This document shows, one piece after another, positions 13,740 to 25,454 of a stretch of DNA of 64,000 bases. Position 1 is the stretch's first letter. Each line of letters starts with the position of its first letter. The notes beneath the pieces are model-generated. The model had not been told where the DNA came from. It searched no databases and worked only from the letters and a program-made list of their open reading frames with translations. Source of the DNA: Holothuria scabra. Taxonomy: Eukaryota > Echinodermata > Holothuroidea > Aspidochirotida > Holothuriidae. A program made the translations under genes and the position numbers. The stretch covers positions 53,137,000-53,200,999 of the forward strand of contig CM074185.1 in NCBI GenBank assembly GCA_037179385.1, in the 5' to 3' direction.

Positions 13740-14290
13740 TGAACTAACTAGTTTTTGCTAACTGGTATTCCGAAATGTATGTTGTACAAGATACAGCGTG
13801 TGCAAAATTACGCTTCCAGACTAGATGCTAACAAGAACAGGTTATTCCCATCCTTAACCTTGCTGAAGGAGTTGCATTGGCTCCCAGTGTTTACAGGAAT
13901 CGATTCAAGATCTTGCTTCTTGTTTATAAACCCCTACACAATATGGCACCACTCTTCCTTTCCAACATGTTCCCCTTTAAGAAAACAGAATATGAACTCA
14001 GATCTGAGACCACTCTCAATCTGCTTGGTCCTAGATATAGATCCATATTTGATGAACGCGCACTAGCTGTCTAAAGCCCTAAGTTATGGAATGATCTGCC
14101 CCCTTCAATTACGACAGCACGCTCTCTGGAACATTTTCAGTCCTTATTAAAAACCCACCTATCTAGCTGTGCCTTTAATGGTATCTGATAGTCCAACTTA
14201 GTCTTTTGTTTTCCACTGTGTCTTGTTAGGCGCATTAGAATAATTATTTTAAATAATGCGCCATATAAATGTCTTGAACTTGAACCTTAA
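13740..14290 (+). mobile_element. 5'-truncated LINE fragment with frameshifts
   Basis: Translations in two frames give the RT C-terminal hallmarks IQRVQNYASRL, LLKELHWLPV, FKILLLVYKPLHNMAP, SPKLWNDLPPSI and LEHFQSLLKTHL. There is a frame change near 13890 and a stop at 14072-14074. The 3' end shows GCGCCATATAAATG and a TTGAACC tail. It is related to, but not the same copy as, 46515-47700. Confidence 0.85.
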
Positions 14291-14646
14291 CTTGATTAGG
14301 GATGCTTACTTGCCTTAAGTAATATAAAGTTTTTAAAATTTCATTGCTAAGGTCGCATGTATGGTATCAGTATGTAAAAGTTTAGGACAAAATTGGTGGT
14401 GAGTTATAAATAAAAACAAAACATTGGCCAGCATTGTGAACCCATGACATCACACCTGCTTGCTTCAAGTTTATTCTATGTAGAAAAAGTGAACATTCAA
14501 TCGCTACTCTTTCGAGAACCGATCATAGGAACAGAATAAAATTTCACCAGAATACTTAGAATATGTTCCTCTTTAACATATAAATAATAAATTTAGCTTG
14601 GACTATTCTTTTTACACTACCTAATTCATTCGTGATGAATGCATAC

Positions 14647-14769
14647 CTGTACAAGTGATACCATCCCCGGTGAACCCAGAAATACACAAACATTCATAGC
14701 CTTCATCCGTATCAATACATGTAGCTTGGGCTGAACAGTTGTCCATGTTCATATCACACTCATCAACAT
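14647..14769 (-). CDS. Gene 1 EGF exon 1 (calcium-binding type)
   Basis: The exon is 123 nt, 41 codons, phase 1-1, the classic EGF cassette. It begins DVDEC, the calcium-binding EGF signature, and shows six cysteines in EGF spacing: DEC, DNC, ATC, YEC, LC and ITC. It ends SGFTGDGITCT before the donor GTATGC; the acceptor follows CTACTCAG. EGF_CA domains stack into rods stabilised by calcium and mediate extracellular protein contacts. Downstream of the HYR array it gives the HYR-EGF order. It is the most canonical EGF domain in the window. Confidence 0.93.
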
Positions 14770-15689
14770 CTGAGTAGAAACAAAATCGAGAGTAATTTCA
14801 AATAAAGATTGCCAACATTACAATTATTTATCGCAGTTAGACTACGAACACAATGAAAAATGTATCCCTGGCCCCCGACAAAGTAGGTCAATGTTCGTTG
14901 AGAACATTAAACATTTTATGCATTGACACACCTCTCCTTCAAGCAATTGACCCAATATTTCATGAAGTTTGAAGTGCGTTTTCTGTAGAATACGACGGTA
15001 CTATGCCGCACTTATAATGTTGATTTGACGAAACATTTAGTGAATTTTGACACACTTCATCACAGCTCGGATAAACATGACATACATTTGACTAACCAAT
15101 GTGTCCGTGAGTCAGATGGTGCCTTTCACGATTGATTCTTCCAATAACTAGTTTTGACAGCCACCAGAGTGAAGCGCTCCATTATATTTGTCGTAAGTTT
15201 GTTTTGAAAGGATGTAATAAGTTGAGATGCAAATGCAAATGAAGAGTGACAATATAAAAGTGTACCTCAAGTCAAAAATTAAAAAAAATGGATACTAAAC
15301 AGCATGAAAAATGAATTCCAAACAGTCTAGATCTCATCTTCATACGACATTTTTGAGCCCAGATATAAAATGTTGAAATTTATTTACTGGAAACAAATTC
15401 GTCCAATGTGCAATGGTTTGTGATTGTTTTGTAAATACATCAACCGATAAGAGTAAGACTAAGAGTGGTATCACAACTTGGTACAAGGTGCAGTAACTTT
15501 CAGAAAAACAAAAACAACACAAAGATTGTAATTTAAGTAGTACAATAATGACGTCACAAATAATTGCGCAATGTACCATTTAATTTGAGTGAATAAACTA
15601 ATCAACATTTTATATATTGGGTAAAGAATGTCCGTTGAAGATAGGAGATTTCACTGATAGAACATTCATGTAAATAGCACTGTTGTTGT

Positions 15690-15990
15690 TGATATCCCTT
15701 GGCAATGGAGTGACTTTATCATTTCCAGAGTTCGGAAAAGTTTACCAAACTGATATGTGTGGAACATCACCGTATTAATTAATGCAAAATGCTGCGCGGA
15801 AAATTTTGCATATTTTAATCAAATAATCACAAAAATGGAGCTTTTATTGGAAGGAATTCTGAATTGCATGGAAGAAAAGTTGGTAGAAAAACACTGTAGT
15901 TAGCTGGTGTCACAAATGGCAAATTTCCGCACTTTTCACTTTTCAATTGTCCCCTGCTCCCCCCCCCCCTCCCTTGTAGCTACGCCACTC
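15690..15990. repeat. Right-half copy of the 26490 repeat
   Basis: It carries TTTCCAGAGTTCGGAAAAGT, AAAAACACTGTAGTTAGCTG and TTGTAGCTACGCCACT. It gives the uninterrupted form of the place where the hairpin MITE 27103-27482 inserted. Confidence 0.65.
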
Positions 15991-16391
15991 TGTAAGACTT
16001 TAGACTTTTTGATGTACTGACAAATCACCAAGACCAACCAAGAGTCTATAAATTGTCCATTTCATATGCGGTGGTGCAAGAGTCGGTTAATGGGGTATTT
16101 GCTCCTCAGTCAGAACCTATCCCGAGACATAAGTTTTCACGCAGATATATAGTCGGTCCCCGGAATATCTATGGTAGAGAGATAGTAATGAAAAAGAATT
16201 GACTGCAGCTGCATTTGGAGTCGATATCAATTCCATCCGAGTCCAGACTCCATAAAACAAAACAAAAAATAAATAAAAGAGTTTTGTGTAACTTTAAACA
16301 TTATAAAACAAATGGGACTAGTAAATGGTTTCATACTGTATCAAAGTCTATGGGTCTTCCTGGAGGAAAAATCTGATGAATGGTTAGAGAC

Positions 16392-17357
16392 ACAGGTCGT
16401 CCTAGCGTTATATAGTATATATAGTATATACAAAAAGGAAAAGGTAGGACAGACCGCCTAACACCAACACAGTGCTTCGCACAAAACTGTTTATGATTTC
16501 TCACCTTATACTACATTTACCCCTTGAGATCTCTCCAGAACCTTCCCATCATCTTCTTCTAAAGAAACACAACAAACTTTAAGTTGTCTTAAACAAAAAA
16601 CCTCATATCAAATGCAAAAAATCTACTCCTCCGATTCAATGCTAACAACGGATTAGATCACTCTTCTCCAATTCATGACGTCACATTACGTAATGGGAAT
16701 TGCCCTGTATGAATCCGGTTCTTCCATCGTTGAGCCAGTGCATGTAAATGCTGAGAACGCCTGTTGTATGCATGCTGCACGTGAAGTTGGCACGTATGCC
16801 GCATGCAAGTTTTTTTTTTCATAGCACAGCTAGGGGAATTCTACTGTACAGTACATACCTGTACGTGTTGCATGTACTTGCGGCAGGGCACACGTTTTGG
16901 TATGCTGGGTTTTCTGTTCCGCACGTTTTCCATTTCTTGTTCAGGTTCCCCGTGCAGAAAAAAATTACAGTCTGGTCGTTGACAGATTTGAAAGCAGTTC
17001 GAACTATCCAATGGGAGAACCGGATTCGTACAGGGCAATTCCCATTACGTAATGTGACGTCATGAATTGGAGAAGAGTGATCTAATCCGTTGTTAGCATT
17101 GAATCGGAGGAGAAGATTTTTTGCATTTGATGTGAGGTTTTTTGTTTAAGACAACTTTAAGTTTGTTGTGTTTCTTTAGAAGAAGATGATGGGAAGGTTC
17201 TGGAGAGATCTCAAGGGGTAAATGTAGTATAAGGTGAGAAATCATAAACAGTTTTGTGTGAAGCACTGTGTTGGTGTTAGGCGGTCTGTCCTACCTTTTC
17301 CTTTTTATATATATATATGCTTTAGGCTATATACTATATAACGCTAGGACGACCTGT
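16392..17357. mobile_element. Fold-back DNA transposon, Mutator-like, 966 bp
   Basis: Inverted repeats of about 330 bp (16392-16723 and 17017-17357) begin ACAGGTCGTCCTAGCGTTAT on both strands. The element is flanked by perfect 10-bp duplications GGTTAGAGAC (16382-16391 and 17358-17367). The corresponding site in copy B (about 28910-28925) is empty, confirming insertion. Long inverted repeats with 9-11 bp duplications are typical of Mutator-like non-autonomous elements. The 293-bp centre has no convincing coding frame. Confidence 0.9.
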
Positions 17358-17714
17358 GGTTAGAGACGGAACCTATATTTCTAAAATAATACCTGTAAAT
17401 AATTCTCGACTAACCTATATGGATCTTCATGTGGGAAATACGAAGGGCCCATTTTGTTAACACTGTACAGAATTGGTAAGTTTACTGTTTCATTCAAGTT
17501 ATAAAAGAGCTTGTTTTGTTATTGTAATTTTAAATTAGTTCAGAACGTCATTTAGAGGTGCTACATTTTCAAATCTCTTGACTCGGAACTGGGTTCTGTC
17601 TTGATGAGTTCTTGACTCGAAATCGTCTCCGCTGGAGTCGGCATTTACTCGGACGGTGTCAACCGTTTTTTTTTTTTTTTCATTTTTCTTGCCATAAAAT
17701 AATACAGATCTTAC

Positions 17715-17942
17715 CTGATAATATTTGGACATAGAAACGTACGCAGCAAAGTTCCCCGGTTGTACGATTTACAAATACATACTGAACCTCCGTTGTCCCT
17801 ACACAAAATGACGACGAGTTTGGTTGATGAGAACTCGAGACTAACGTCTTTCCCGGCAGGAATGGTCCTTTCCAGTCAACCGTTACGAAGTTGCTACCAA
17901 TCGGTAAATATTCTACGATATCGTCAACCAGCAAAGGCGATT
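17715..17942 (-). CDS. Gene 1 HYR exon A1
   Basis: The exon is 228 nt, 76 codons, phase 1-1. It begins ESPLLVDDIVEYLPIGSN and carries VTVDWKGP, SSSHQPNSSSFCVG, TTEVQYVFVN, GELCCVRFYVQI. It is the last HYR domain before the EGF exons in this model. Cysteines are confined to FCVG and LCC. Potential N-glycosylation sites are visible at NSS and NRT. Donor GTAAGA follows TTATCAG, and the acceptor follows TTGTACAG. A stretch of T's (17669-17681) lies just past the donor. The neighbouring intron carries the fold-back element 16392-17357, absent from the corresponding intron of copy B. Confidence 0.85.
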
Positions 17943-19795
17943 CTGTACAAATGGAATAATAATGCGAGATATATAGAGGGAGCTTTGACAACCTCGATGC
18001 ACAGCACTCACACAAATATTCTTCAAAGCTATAAGTAAATTACAGGAGCTTCAGAACTTATGTAAAATTTAAAACAAAATTCCCCAAAAAATTTACATGT
18101 GCGTTTTAAATTCTACATTTCATGTACAATTTTACTGTAATACACAAGACTTGGGCTTTTAAGTTTGCAAAAGCTGTTTTCTAAATTTTACCCAAAAGCT
18201 TTATAGCCCATATTTCACTCAATCTTTAAAGGGTGTCTTTGAGAAGGAAGAGACAAGACTTTATTTTTAGTTCAACCCCACGAACTTCGTTAGGAAATTA
18301 CGTTTTGACATGATACGCACTGGTTCCATAACACATTCATCGAATGAAATAGGTCTTTGTACACTCCAAAATCAGTTGGGCAAAATAACCACCAACGCTG
18401 GCTACGTATGTGCTAGAACTGAACTTGGTAGAACTTGCCCAAAATTGTTGAATTTACGGGTGAATCATGTGGTTAGGTAAAGTGGTTTTCCACCACCCCT
18501 CTCACCAAATTATTGGGAAAAATTACCCAGTTCCAGAATTGTCTCATACGTGACCAGCGCGTGGTGAACATTTTACCCAACATTTTACCCAAGTGTATAT
18601 GTATCCACGAAATCAATACCAGTAATTTAGATTAAATCCGAGAGACCTTCCTTGAAATATATTCCATGCACTGTTTTTTTTTTTTTTTCAAAATTAGAGT
18701 CTGGTTGCATGACCTCTAATCAAGTTTGGCCTACAAACAGTCTACAGTTATACTGTACTTGGTATTATTAACGTAACCATGTCCACACATTGGAAATTCC
18801 TCAAGTGACATTTAAGTATAAGGTCTGTACGTCTAAATATTTTTCTTTTCAGGTATAGATTAAAAAGATTTGAAGACTTGTTACACCAATCTACAATTTT
18901 ACCCTAGGATAAGAAAGTCTCAATTGCTACATGATTGGTTCTTTGAACCGTGTGGTAAATTGTAATTAAATCATTAGATACATGCAGAAGAACTCCTTGC
19001 TCTTCCTTTTGTTTATGATTTTTATGTTCAACACCATCATTGGAGAACCTTGTATGTCGCTTGGGAGAAAGTTCGCAAGAGTTTATTTTTTTAAATTTTT
19101 AGACAAATTCAAGGATTGCTATATTCTCTTTAAGATTTTTCAGAACATAGTCCATTTGCGCGTTGTATGTTGTGAATAATGTTACGGTTAGTTACGGTGT
19201 AACGGTTAGTGTATGTAACGTTCAAAGCAATGCATCACAACATCAAACATTCAGTATGATCTAAACATTTGTGTATAAGAACCTCAAATTAATTTTTTCC
19301 TGCCTTTTGGACCCTTTCGTTTTATTCTTGCATTGGATGTAAGGGTTGTTGTTGCGAGTTGAGATATCTGTCTAAAGTTTACATAATAGTCCCTAGACAA
19401 GACAAGTGTCCGGTTAACAAATCCCACTTCGAAATTTTCCCCTTCGTTAATTGCATCTCGAAAAACAAACCCTCGAAAAATGTGTCAAACAATGTCTGAT
19501 ACAGGCGTGCGAGAAAATACCACGGTCGCGATATACATTTTTAATATTTCCGTATACAAATCATTAAGTAAAATAACACCAGGAAATTGTAATTTAAGTT
19601 GCAAGAGAAATGAGGCTATATATAGGTAAACAATTTAGGTTACCAAACGCTAAAGTTTGGTAGAAAATGTTGCAACGTCAGTTGATTAAACAGGAAACAT
19701 TGACATTGACTTTGAAGTTTTACCGCCCTTTTGGTTCACTTTCCTCTTTGATATTTCAAACTTGAAGTTTGGCTCTTGGGCCATTCGCTGAATAC

Positions 19796-20019
19796 CTGGC
19801 ACTATTTCCACCAAAAACGTCACGCAGAAAAAGTCCCCAGACATATTGGCAAAGACATAGGTGACCTTTGTCACTCCCAAATCGAATAATGACGTCACCG
19901 GTTGATGAGAACTCGACACAAGCCACAAATCGGGGAAATAAGGTCCTTCCAGTTAACCCTCGTACGACAAACTCCATCGGGCACAACCTTCACGATGTCA
20001 TCGACAAGAACCGGTGACT
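19796..20019 (-). pseudogene. Gene 1 HYR exon A2, frameshifted
   Basis: The exon is 224 nt instead of the 225 nt of its partner at 31526-31750. A G is missing from a GGG run (plus-strand AGGTCCTTCC around 19941-19950 against AGGTCCCTTCC in copy B). Read in phase from the acceptor, the product is normal up to VNWK and then meets a TGA at 19895-19897. Because the neighbouring exons are all phase 1-1, skipping this exon would restore the reading frame, so the gene need not be dead. A sequencing error in the homopolymer is the main alternative. Splice sites (donor GTATTC, acceptor GGTTAG) look intact, and outside the indel the exon is almost identical to copy B. Confidence 0.8.
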
Positions 20020-20372
20020 CTAACCCAAAATGAAAGAGAAAATACGTAAATGAGCTTAGCTAAGCTACTTCCGGGCAGAAATCTGCATGCTACTACCATT
20101 TAGAAGAAATTAAATAATCTTGATATATCCCTAATTACCTAACACGCAATTGCGTCAGGCTAAAATTTAGTTACGTTTTGCACGAAACAGAAGGAAAGAA
20201 ATTTCGGAATAGAATTAAAAATTTCAAGACCAATCTGTAAAATTATGAAGTAATCGGGACGAAAAGCATATCAAATCCATATTCTACGTCCCCCCTCCAA
20301 AAACGTTAATAACTACAAACGCGCACTTTTTCTTGATATTTTCAGAAGTAAGGTTTACCCATATAGCTAATA

Positions 20373-20552
20373 GGGAGCTTTAGATTTTACGACGCGGACC
20401 TCATCTACAACGAAATGACGTCATATGTGTATATGCCTTGTCGAGCGCAACGCGAAATAACGTTACACGAAGTTGTAAAATGGCAAGGGAAACGCAGGAG
20501 TTGACGTCATTAAGTTGCAGTTGACGTCCGCGTCGTGAGATCTAAAGCTCAC
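20373..20552. mobile_element. TA-flanked MITE, 180 bp
   Basis: Ends read GGGAGCTTTAGATTTTACGA and, inverted, GTGAGCTTTAGATCTCACGA, followed by CGCGGAC on both sides. The dinucleotide TA flanks both ends, as in Tc1/mariner insertions. The homologous intron in copy B (31800-31860) is shorter and lacks it. Confidence 0.7.
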
Positions 20553-20957
20553 TATTGTTCGTGCTGAGAACACCTGATAGAAATCCCAAAGTCGTTTGGT
20601 TAATTGCGGTTTTCTATTGCCAAGAAATCGACCAAATCAAGATGCTATCGGCTAAGTCATGACGCCCAGTTTCAAGACGAAGAATTTTCTCATGACAGTT
20701 TTAGAAACGTTTAAGAGTCACACAAAATTCACATTTTAAGATTTTACAGAGGTAATGAATAAATGTTTCAGATAAGAATTGAAATGGTCATAGGGAACTA
20801 CTGCATTTTTTGTAGGTGTATCACACTAATAACCATCCAGCTAACCTAAGCTTTCTAAGTCTGCAGAACATGAACGTAGAAAGGAAAATGGGATCTGCAG
20901 AGCAGTTAACCTGTCAACCGAAGACTTTTCCCAAAAGAAGTGACCGACCAAAACTTG

Positions 20958-20982
20958 CAATGTAATGTAATGTAATGTAAGC
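20958..20982 (+). repeat. (TGTAA)n microsatellite
   Basis: Four to five units of TGTAA occur within the intron of duplication copy A. Copy B at about 32158-32166 has only one unit, showing expansion after duplication. Confidence 0.85.
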
Positions 20983-21640
20983 ATCGAAGTGCATACTGTA
21001 CCGCTAGTTGGTCCTTCCCAGGAATGCTTAATCTACCAAATTTCATTTGCGTCGATATTTTCGCTGCACAATTTCTGCAGCAAATCCTTTGTGCTCAATT
21101 TGTAATTCGTATTGCGAACGAAATTATCCAGATAACAGGTATGACGATTACTTGGAAAACAACTTGTAGCTTACAACAATGCAATTTGCAAAGGCGTCCC
21201 TTGACTACTGGCAATTCATTTTCAACCTATGTCTTCTTCTTATCATTGTGTCACCGTGCCGCTAGACTTTATACATTCACGACACACTAACGTCATCCGG
21301 GGGACAAGCATTGGAACACGTGGTAGCGCGCATAAGAATTCGCCCTCTATATCTAGCAAAGTGTACGTATTTAACCGGTCGGCAAAGTAGTTGTCAGCAT
21401 TGGTCCATGTTGGTTTGTTTTTCCCCCCAAAGGAGGAAGTATTTTTTGCTTTGTGACATCATGTGCATTAGGTCTCTTGGGACCATCCGCATATTCTACT
21501 TCATGGAACCCCTTCATCAGTATACAGAATATGCCTCAAATGGCCCCTCATACTACAAAATTTACAGCACAGTAGCAATACCCGGGAAATGTAAAAATGC
21601 AAAATTGTGGTAAACAGAGAGAAACATTCAGTTGTCTTAA

Positions 21641-21937
21641 AGGCCCAGTTCTCTCACCCCAAACAGTACCAATTCTCCCAACCTTTTTACTTAAGCCCCT
21701 CCCACAATTGTCTGAAATTCATCCTTATCCAGACACAATCTCATTTTATTGCTTCAGGGTGAGTATAAAAAAACTCAATTTAAGTAATAAAAACACTCTC
21801 AGTACCATTCATGCTGTGTCGTATAAGCTTTGGCACTCTGCATTGTTTGAATTAGCTGTCAATCAAAGAGCTGAGCCAATTGAGAATTTCAGCACCCGGG
21901 TTCCAAAATTGAAGTTTGGGGTGAGAGGTTTGGCCCT
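21641..21937. mobile_element. TTAA-flanked MITE, 297 bp
   Basis: Ends are AGGCCCAGTTCTCTCACCCC and the inverted AGGGCCAAACCTCTCACCCC, followed by AAAC on both sides. TTAA lies at 21637-21640 and 21938-21941. Copy B at about 32777-32785 reads straight through (GTCTTTCAATGACATTG), so this is a clean empty site. TTAA targeting is typical of piggyBac and Kolobok transposons. Confidence 0.85.
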
Positions 21938-22162
21938 TTAAAATGACATTGGCAATGGGTAAATGTAGCGCAAAGATCATATTAATAACCATTTATGTCT
22001 AAAAACAAACTGTGCGTCCGTCAAGTTTTTGATGCGACGGCAGGGAAATGGACTGATTTGAACCCATTAAATATTCTTTTAATTCACATGTCCAAACAGC
22101 ATCAAGTTATCCCCGGTCTTAAAAACCGTTCATGGTGAATAACATCGCAGGTGAGGGAGAGG

Positions 22163-22165
<3 letters not shown>

Positions 22166-22195
<30 letters not shown>
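22166..22195 (+). repeat. Poly-A tract in copy A intron
   Basis: About 29 consecutive A's are present here; the corresponding place in copy B (about 33002-33012) has GGGAAAAGGCATTT, so the tract is specific to copy A. Confidence 0.8.
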
Positions 22196-22196
<1 letters not shown>

Positions 22197-22822
22197 TAGA
22201 CTATTTGGAAACCACACGAAGGTTTTGGTTTCTGAATTGAATGTGTGGAACAGAATTTAAGCCACAACTCCAATAGCCATGCTTTTGCCAGAACGATTAG
22301 GGAAGCAAGATTAACCATGCAAAAGAAACTTTGAAAGATAAGCCAAGGGGCATGCCCATTCCCTTCTCACTGTATCTATGCTCTTAAGCCTAAATGCAGC
22401 AAGGAGTTGATTTCAAATTGTCTACAGATAGGCACGATACACTCATAGGTGCAAACTCTTAAAAAGGGCACTTATTAAAAAATCTCCACCCTCCCCCCCC
22501 CCGGTTTAGAGGAAATTTCCGATCTCCAAATGTATTCTCTCGAGGGGATTCTACTCATAACGTCTTAATGTGATACCTTTGACTAAACATGATCTACCGC
22601 TTGACCACCATATTTTTGGCCAGATGGTCTGTCATGCGTGGTTCTATTCTAGACTGGTTTAAAAAAAACTGATACTTCACGCGATCTTGTCTCAAAAGCC
22701 GACTCGAAAAGTCTGGCTCTCATGTTTCTGGGAGCGGTATAAAGATAAAGAAATGCTTAGAAAAGATGGTTACATAATATGCCCCAACGGAAATTATACA
22801 TCTCCCACTACAACTTGAGTTG

Positions 22823-23107
22823 ACTTGGTCAAGTCTATCGTGAGCGTTCTCCGGGGATCTGATAACCACTTCCACAAAATCCAGTACTTCAGCACAGTAC
22901 AGCATACCGATTTGCTTTTTTTCTAATACGCCCTATATAATTCTATTAATTTATCGCTTCTCAACGAAGCAATAAACAATGAATAGACCGATAGAGGGCG
23001 TATTAGACAAATCGCAAATACGATATGCTGTACTATGCTGAAACTGGGATTTTGTGGAGAAAGTTGTCAGCTCCAAACAGGAACACTCACGAGAGACTTT
23101 GCCAAGT
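22823..23107. mobile_element. Palindromic insertion, 285 bp
   Basis: Two arms (about 22823-22945 forward, 22957-23107 inverted) share ACTTGG..AAGTCT and the GCATACCG/ATACGCCCT stretches. Copy B lacks it: CACTACACCTAGGGCCC there against a split site here (CACTACAACTT .. CTACACCTTGGGCCC). Single-arm relatives occur at 23576-23735 and 34075-34220. Confidence 0.7.
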
Positions 23108-23180
23108 CTACACCTTGGGCCCACAATGAAAATGGTTCCTATCTTGACTTTGTACGACAATATGAAAAAGTTAACCATAC

Positions 23181-23405
23181 CTGGAACAACTTCGACGATG
23201 AATGTAACACAGTGAAAGTTACCCAGCGTATCAACAAATAAATACACGACTTCTGTTTTGCCAATACAAAAGTGAGACGTTTGTGGTTGATGAGAACTGG
23301 CAACGAACGTCAGACCGGAAAGACTGGGAGGTGTCCAAAACGCTGTTACTGAGCAGACACCGTTAGGTGCAATGATCAATATATCGTCCACAAAAAATGG
23401 CGCAT
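23181..23405 (-). CDS. Gene 1 HYR exon A3
   Basis: The exon is 225 nt, 75 codons, phase 1-1. It begins DAPFFVDDILIIAPNGVC and carries SSHQPQTSHFCIG, KTEVVYLF, LGNFHCVTFIVEVVP. It is the copy-A counterpart of B3 (33699-33923), with about 13 nucleotide differences, several of them silent. Donor GTATGG and acceptor CTATTAG are conserved between copies. The exon would be the fourth HYR domain in the chain. Downstream in its intron, 74 bp beyond the donor, begins the palindromic insertion 22823-23107, which copy B lacks. Confidence 0.85.
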
Positions 23406-24372
23406 CTAATAGGGTGAAATAGAAAAAAGGAAAAGGCTATTAAAGGCTACAGGAGCAAGTCTGAATAGGCCTATGAAAATTTTGAGGCTGATGCGTACTG
23501 TTCAACATATAATTTCTTGGTTGGCTGTTGCCATTGTGTTGTATCCATTGTATTTTTTTGTTAGGGTTAGGGATAGGCTTAGCCAAGCCTTTCGTGGGTG
23601 TTTCCAGCTGACAAATACTTCTACAGAATCCCCTACCTCATCACAGTACAGCATACCGTATTTGCATTTTGTTAATACGCCCTCTATCGGTCTATTAATT
23701 GTATCCTTCGCGTTTTGTCTCTTCGGACTTCCATTGGGTTTCTTTTCTGGAACTAAGTTCAGGGTTTCATAGGAGGGAGCACATTCCCTTTAATTCCTCC
23801 ATGACTTACACACTAAATCCGAAACGTAAACAGACCTCTAAAAGGTTGTCGAAGTTTTCGCCATGTGCAAGCTACTACTCGTATGAAAGCTGAAAATTGT
23901 CCATTCATGGCATTTTCAATTTTCCACATCATGTCTTTTCAAATTTTTTTGCTGTTTCTCAAAGTTCAAGCACCCTTTTCCAAGCCTTATTTTCAACTTA
24001 AAGCTGGTTATGCCTCCGCCAGCTTCTAAAGCCCATAATTTCCACAACGTTGCTTCAATTAAGCCTTTTTTTTCACCAATGGTACAATAAATATAACTTC
24101 ATAAAATAATTACAAAACACCCAATCTTATTCCATATCATACCAAAAAGTTGCCCCCTTTAGGGACTTAATCTGAGGGTGAACAAACGGACGCATTGATA
24201 CATCTGCTAATTGGGATATGCTCCCTGGAGTGAGAAATAGCCTATGCCGTAGCTGTAGCAAGTCTTTGCTTTATGTTCCCATGAGTGATAGCGACCAGTC
24301 GCCTTCACTGAAAAGACAGAAAGTTGCACTATATGTATGATGGCCAGGGAGCTGCTACTCTAGCTAACTTAA

Positions 24373-24633
24373 AGGTAAAGAGCAGTTTTTCCCCGAACTC
24401 ATTTTGGAGAAGAATGTAAACAACACAATTTTCGTCGTATTTCACTTCAAAGTATCTTTCGTTACATTTTATGACTTAACTTTTGCATATTGAAGATAAA
24501 CCAAGTACAGTAGTTATTTCTAGTAAATTTCACATTTGTAGAGAAACAACATTGTTACATGACTCACAACTGCCAATTGTGAAACTGGACAGTCTATTAA
24601 ACTTCCTCAATTTGGGATGACTGCTCTTCCCTT
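24373..24633 (+). mobile_element. TTAA MITE family 1, copy 1
   Basis: The element starts AGGTAAAGAGCAG and ends GACTGCTCTTCCCTT between TTAA sites (24369-24372 and 24634-24637). Its interior carries CAATTTTCGTC and GAAACTGGACAGTC, shared with the copies at 36466, 56675 and 58288. It lies in the gene 1 intron between B1 and A3. Confidence 0.85.
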
Positions 24634-25005
24634 TTAAAGCGGCTCATTGAGTTGGTTCATGAAATTCAACAAATTTTTCCAAACCTACTGAGTTTTCTTC
24701 ACATAACAATGACAAATGGTCAAACTTAGACAATACCCATATCATACAAACAAATAACTGTTTTATGAGTGAGTGCCTAACGGTTCAAGTCGGTTTTCAA
24801 AAATTCGTGACCAGACACTTTTTCAAATTATGTACAAAACCGTTACAAGTCAGGACACAACAAAATTCAAAATTTTAGTTTTTTCTGGGACTTTTGGACT
24901 TTAAACTTGACTTGTTATGCTACCTATAAGCATTGTTATGTGATAGTGAACCTTTGAGACTCTCATTAAGTGATCGATATCAACTCAATGAGCCTCTTTA
25001 AGCTT
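24634..25005 (+). repeat. Dispersed repeat starting GGCTCATTGAGTT, intact copy
   Basis: It runs from GGCTCATTGAGTTGGTTCAT to ATCAACTCAATGAGCCTCTT, its ends being inverted repeats (GGCTCATTGAGTT). It is the uninterrupted relative of 42938-43555. Confidence 0.75.
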
Positions 25006-25454
25006 AGCAGCTCCACGGTAAAGGTCACCCTGTTGGCATATACTGTACATAGCGATACCAAGTTTCGTGTCGGTATCTCCATGATAAGATGATCATATTC
25101 AGTTCTTGGATCACATTATGTATTAACTTTTGTAATCTTGCCGTACTGCTGTAGTTGTTCTGGAGATATATTGTCTTATTACTACAGCCTACATTTTAAT
25201 GAAAGACCTAACCTTCTCACCACCAAACGATTCCGAAAATTCTTAGCTGAAGATGTGAAGACAGTCATGTGCAGTTGAGTAGAAGCATCTTCCGACGGAC
25301 ATGATGATATGCACTCCGCAGAGTGGACGAAGATTTCTCGTTTCTCTCATCGTAGGCCATGCATGTAAGCAATTCAAGTGGATATCATAAATGTGGCCAA
25401 TTCATCATGAGAATCTTGACATGAACAGAAATTTTTCCATTTTTTATTCGTCTT

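Larger units (their letters stand above)
9044..14646. other. Gene 1 intron between EGF exons 1 and 2
   Basis: It contains G-run repeats at 10867-11660, a partial TTAA family 2 fragment at 13090-13270 and the LINE fragment 13740-14290. The remainder is unassigned AT-rich DNA. A weak 39-nt candidate exon at 9839-9877 was considered and not accepted. Confidence 0.5.
16160..23740 (-). repeat. Segmental duplication, copy A (three HYR exons)
   Basis: This is the A copy of a block that recurs in the same orientation at about 28680-35630. Anchors include the sequence around 16201 (GACTGCAGCTGCATTTGG) matching 28710, the three HYR exons, the intron stretch 21000-21600 matching 32190-32760, and 22010-22780 matching 32850-33620. 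Offsets vary (about 12.5 kb at the left, 11.6 kb at the first exon, 10.5 kb at the third) because each copy has gained different insertions. Edges are approximate. Confidence 0.85.
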
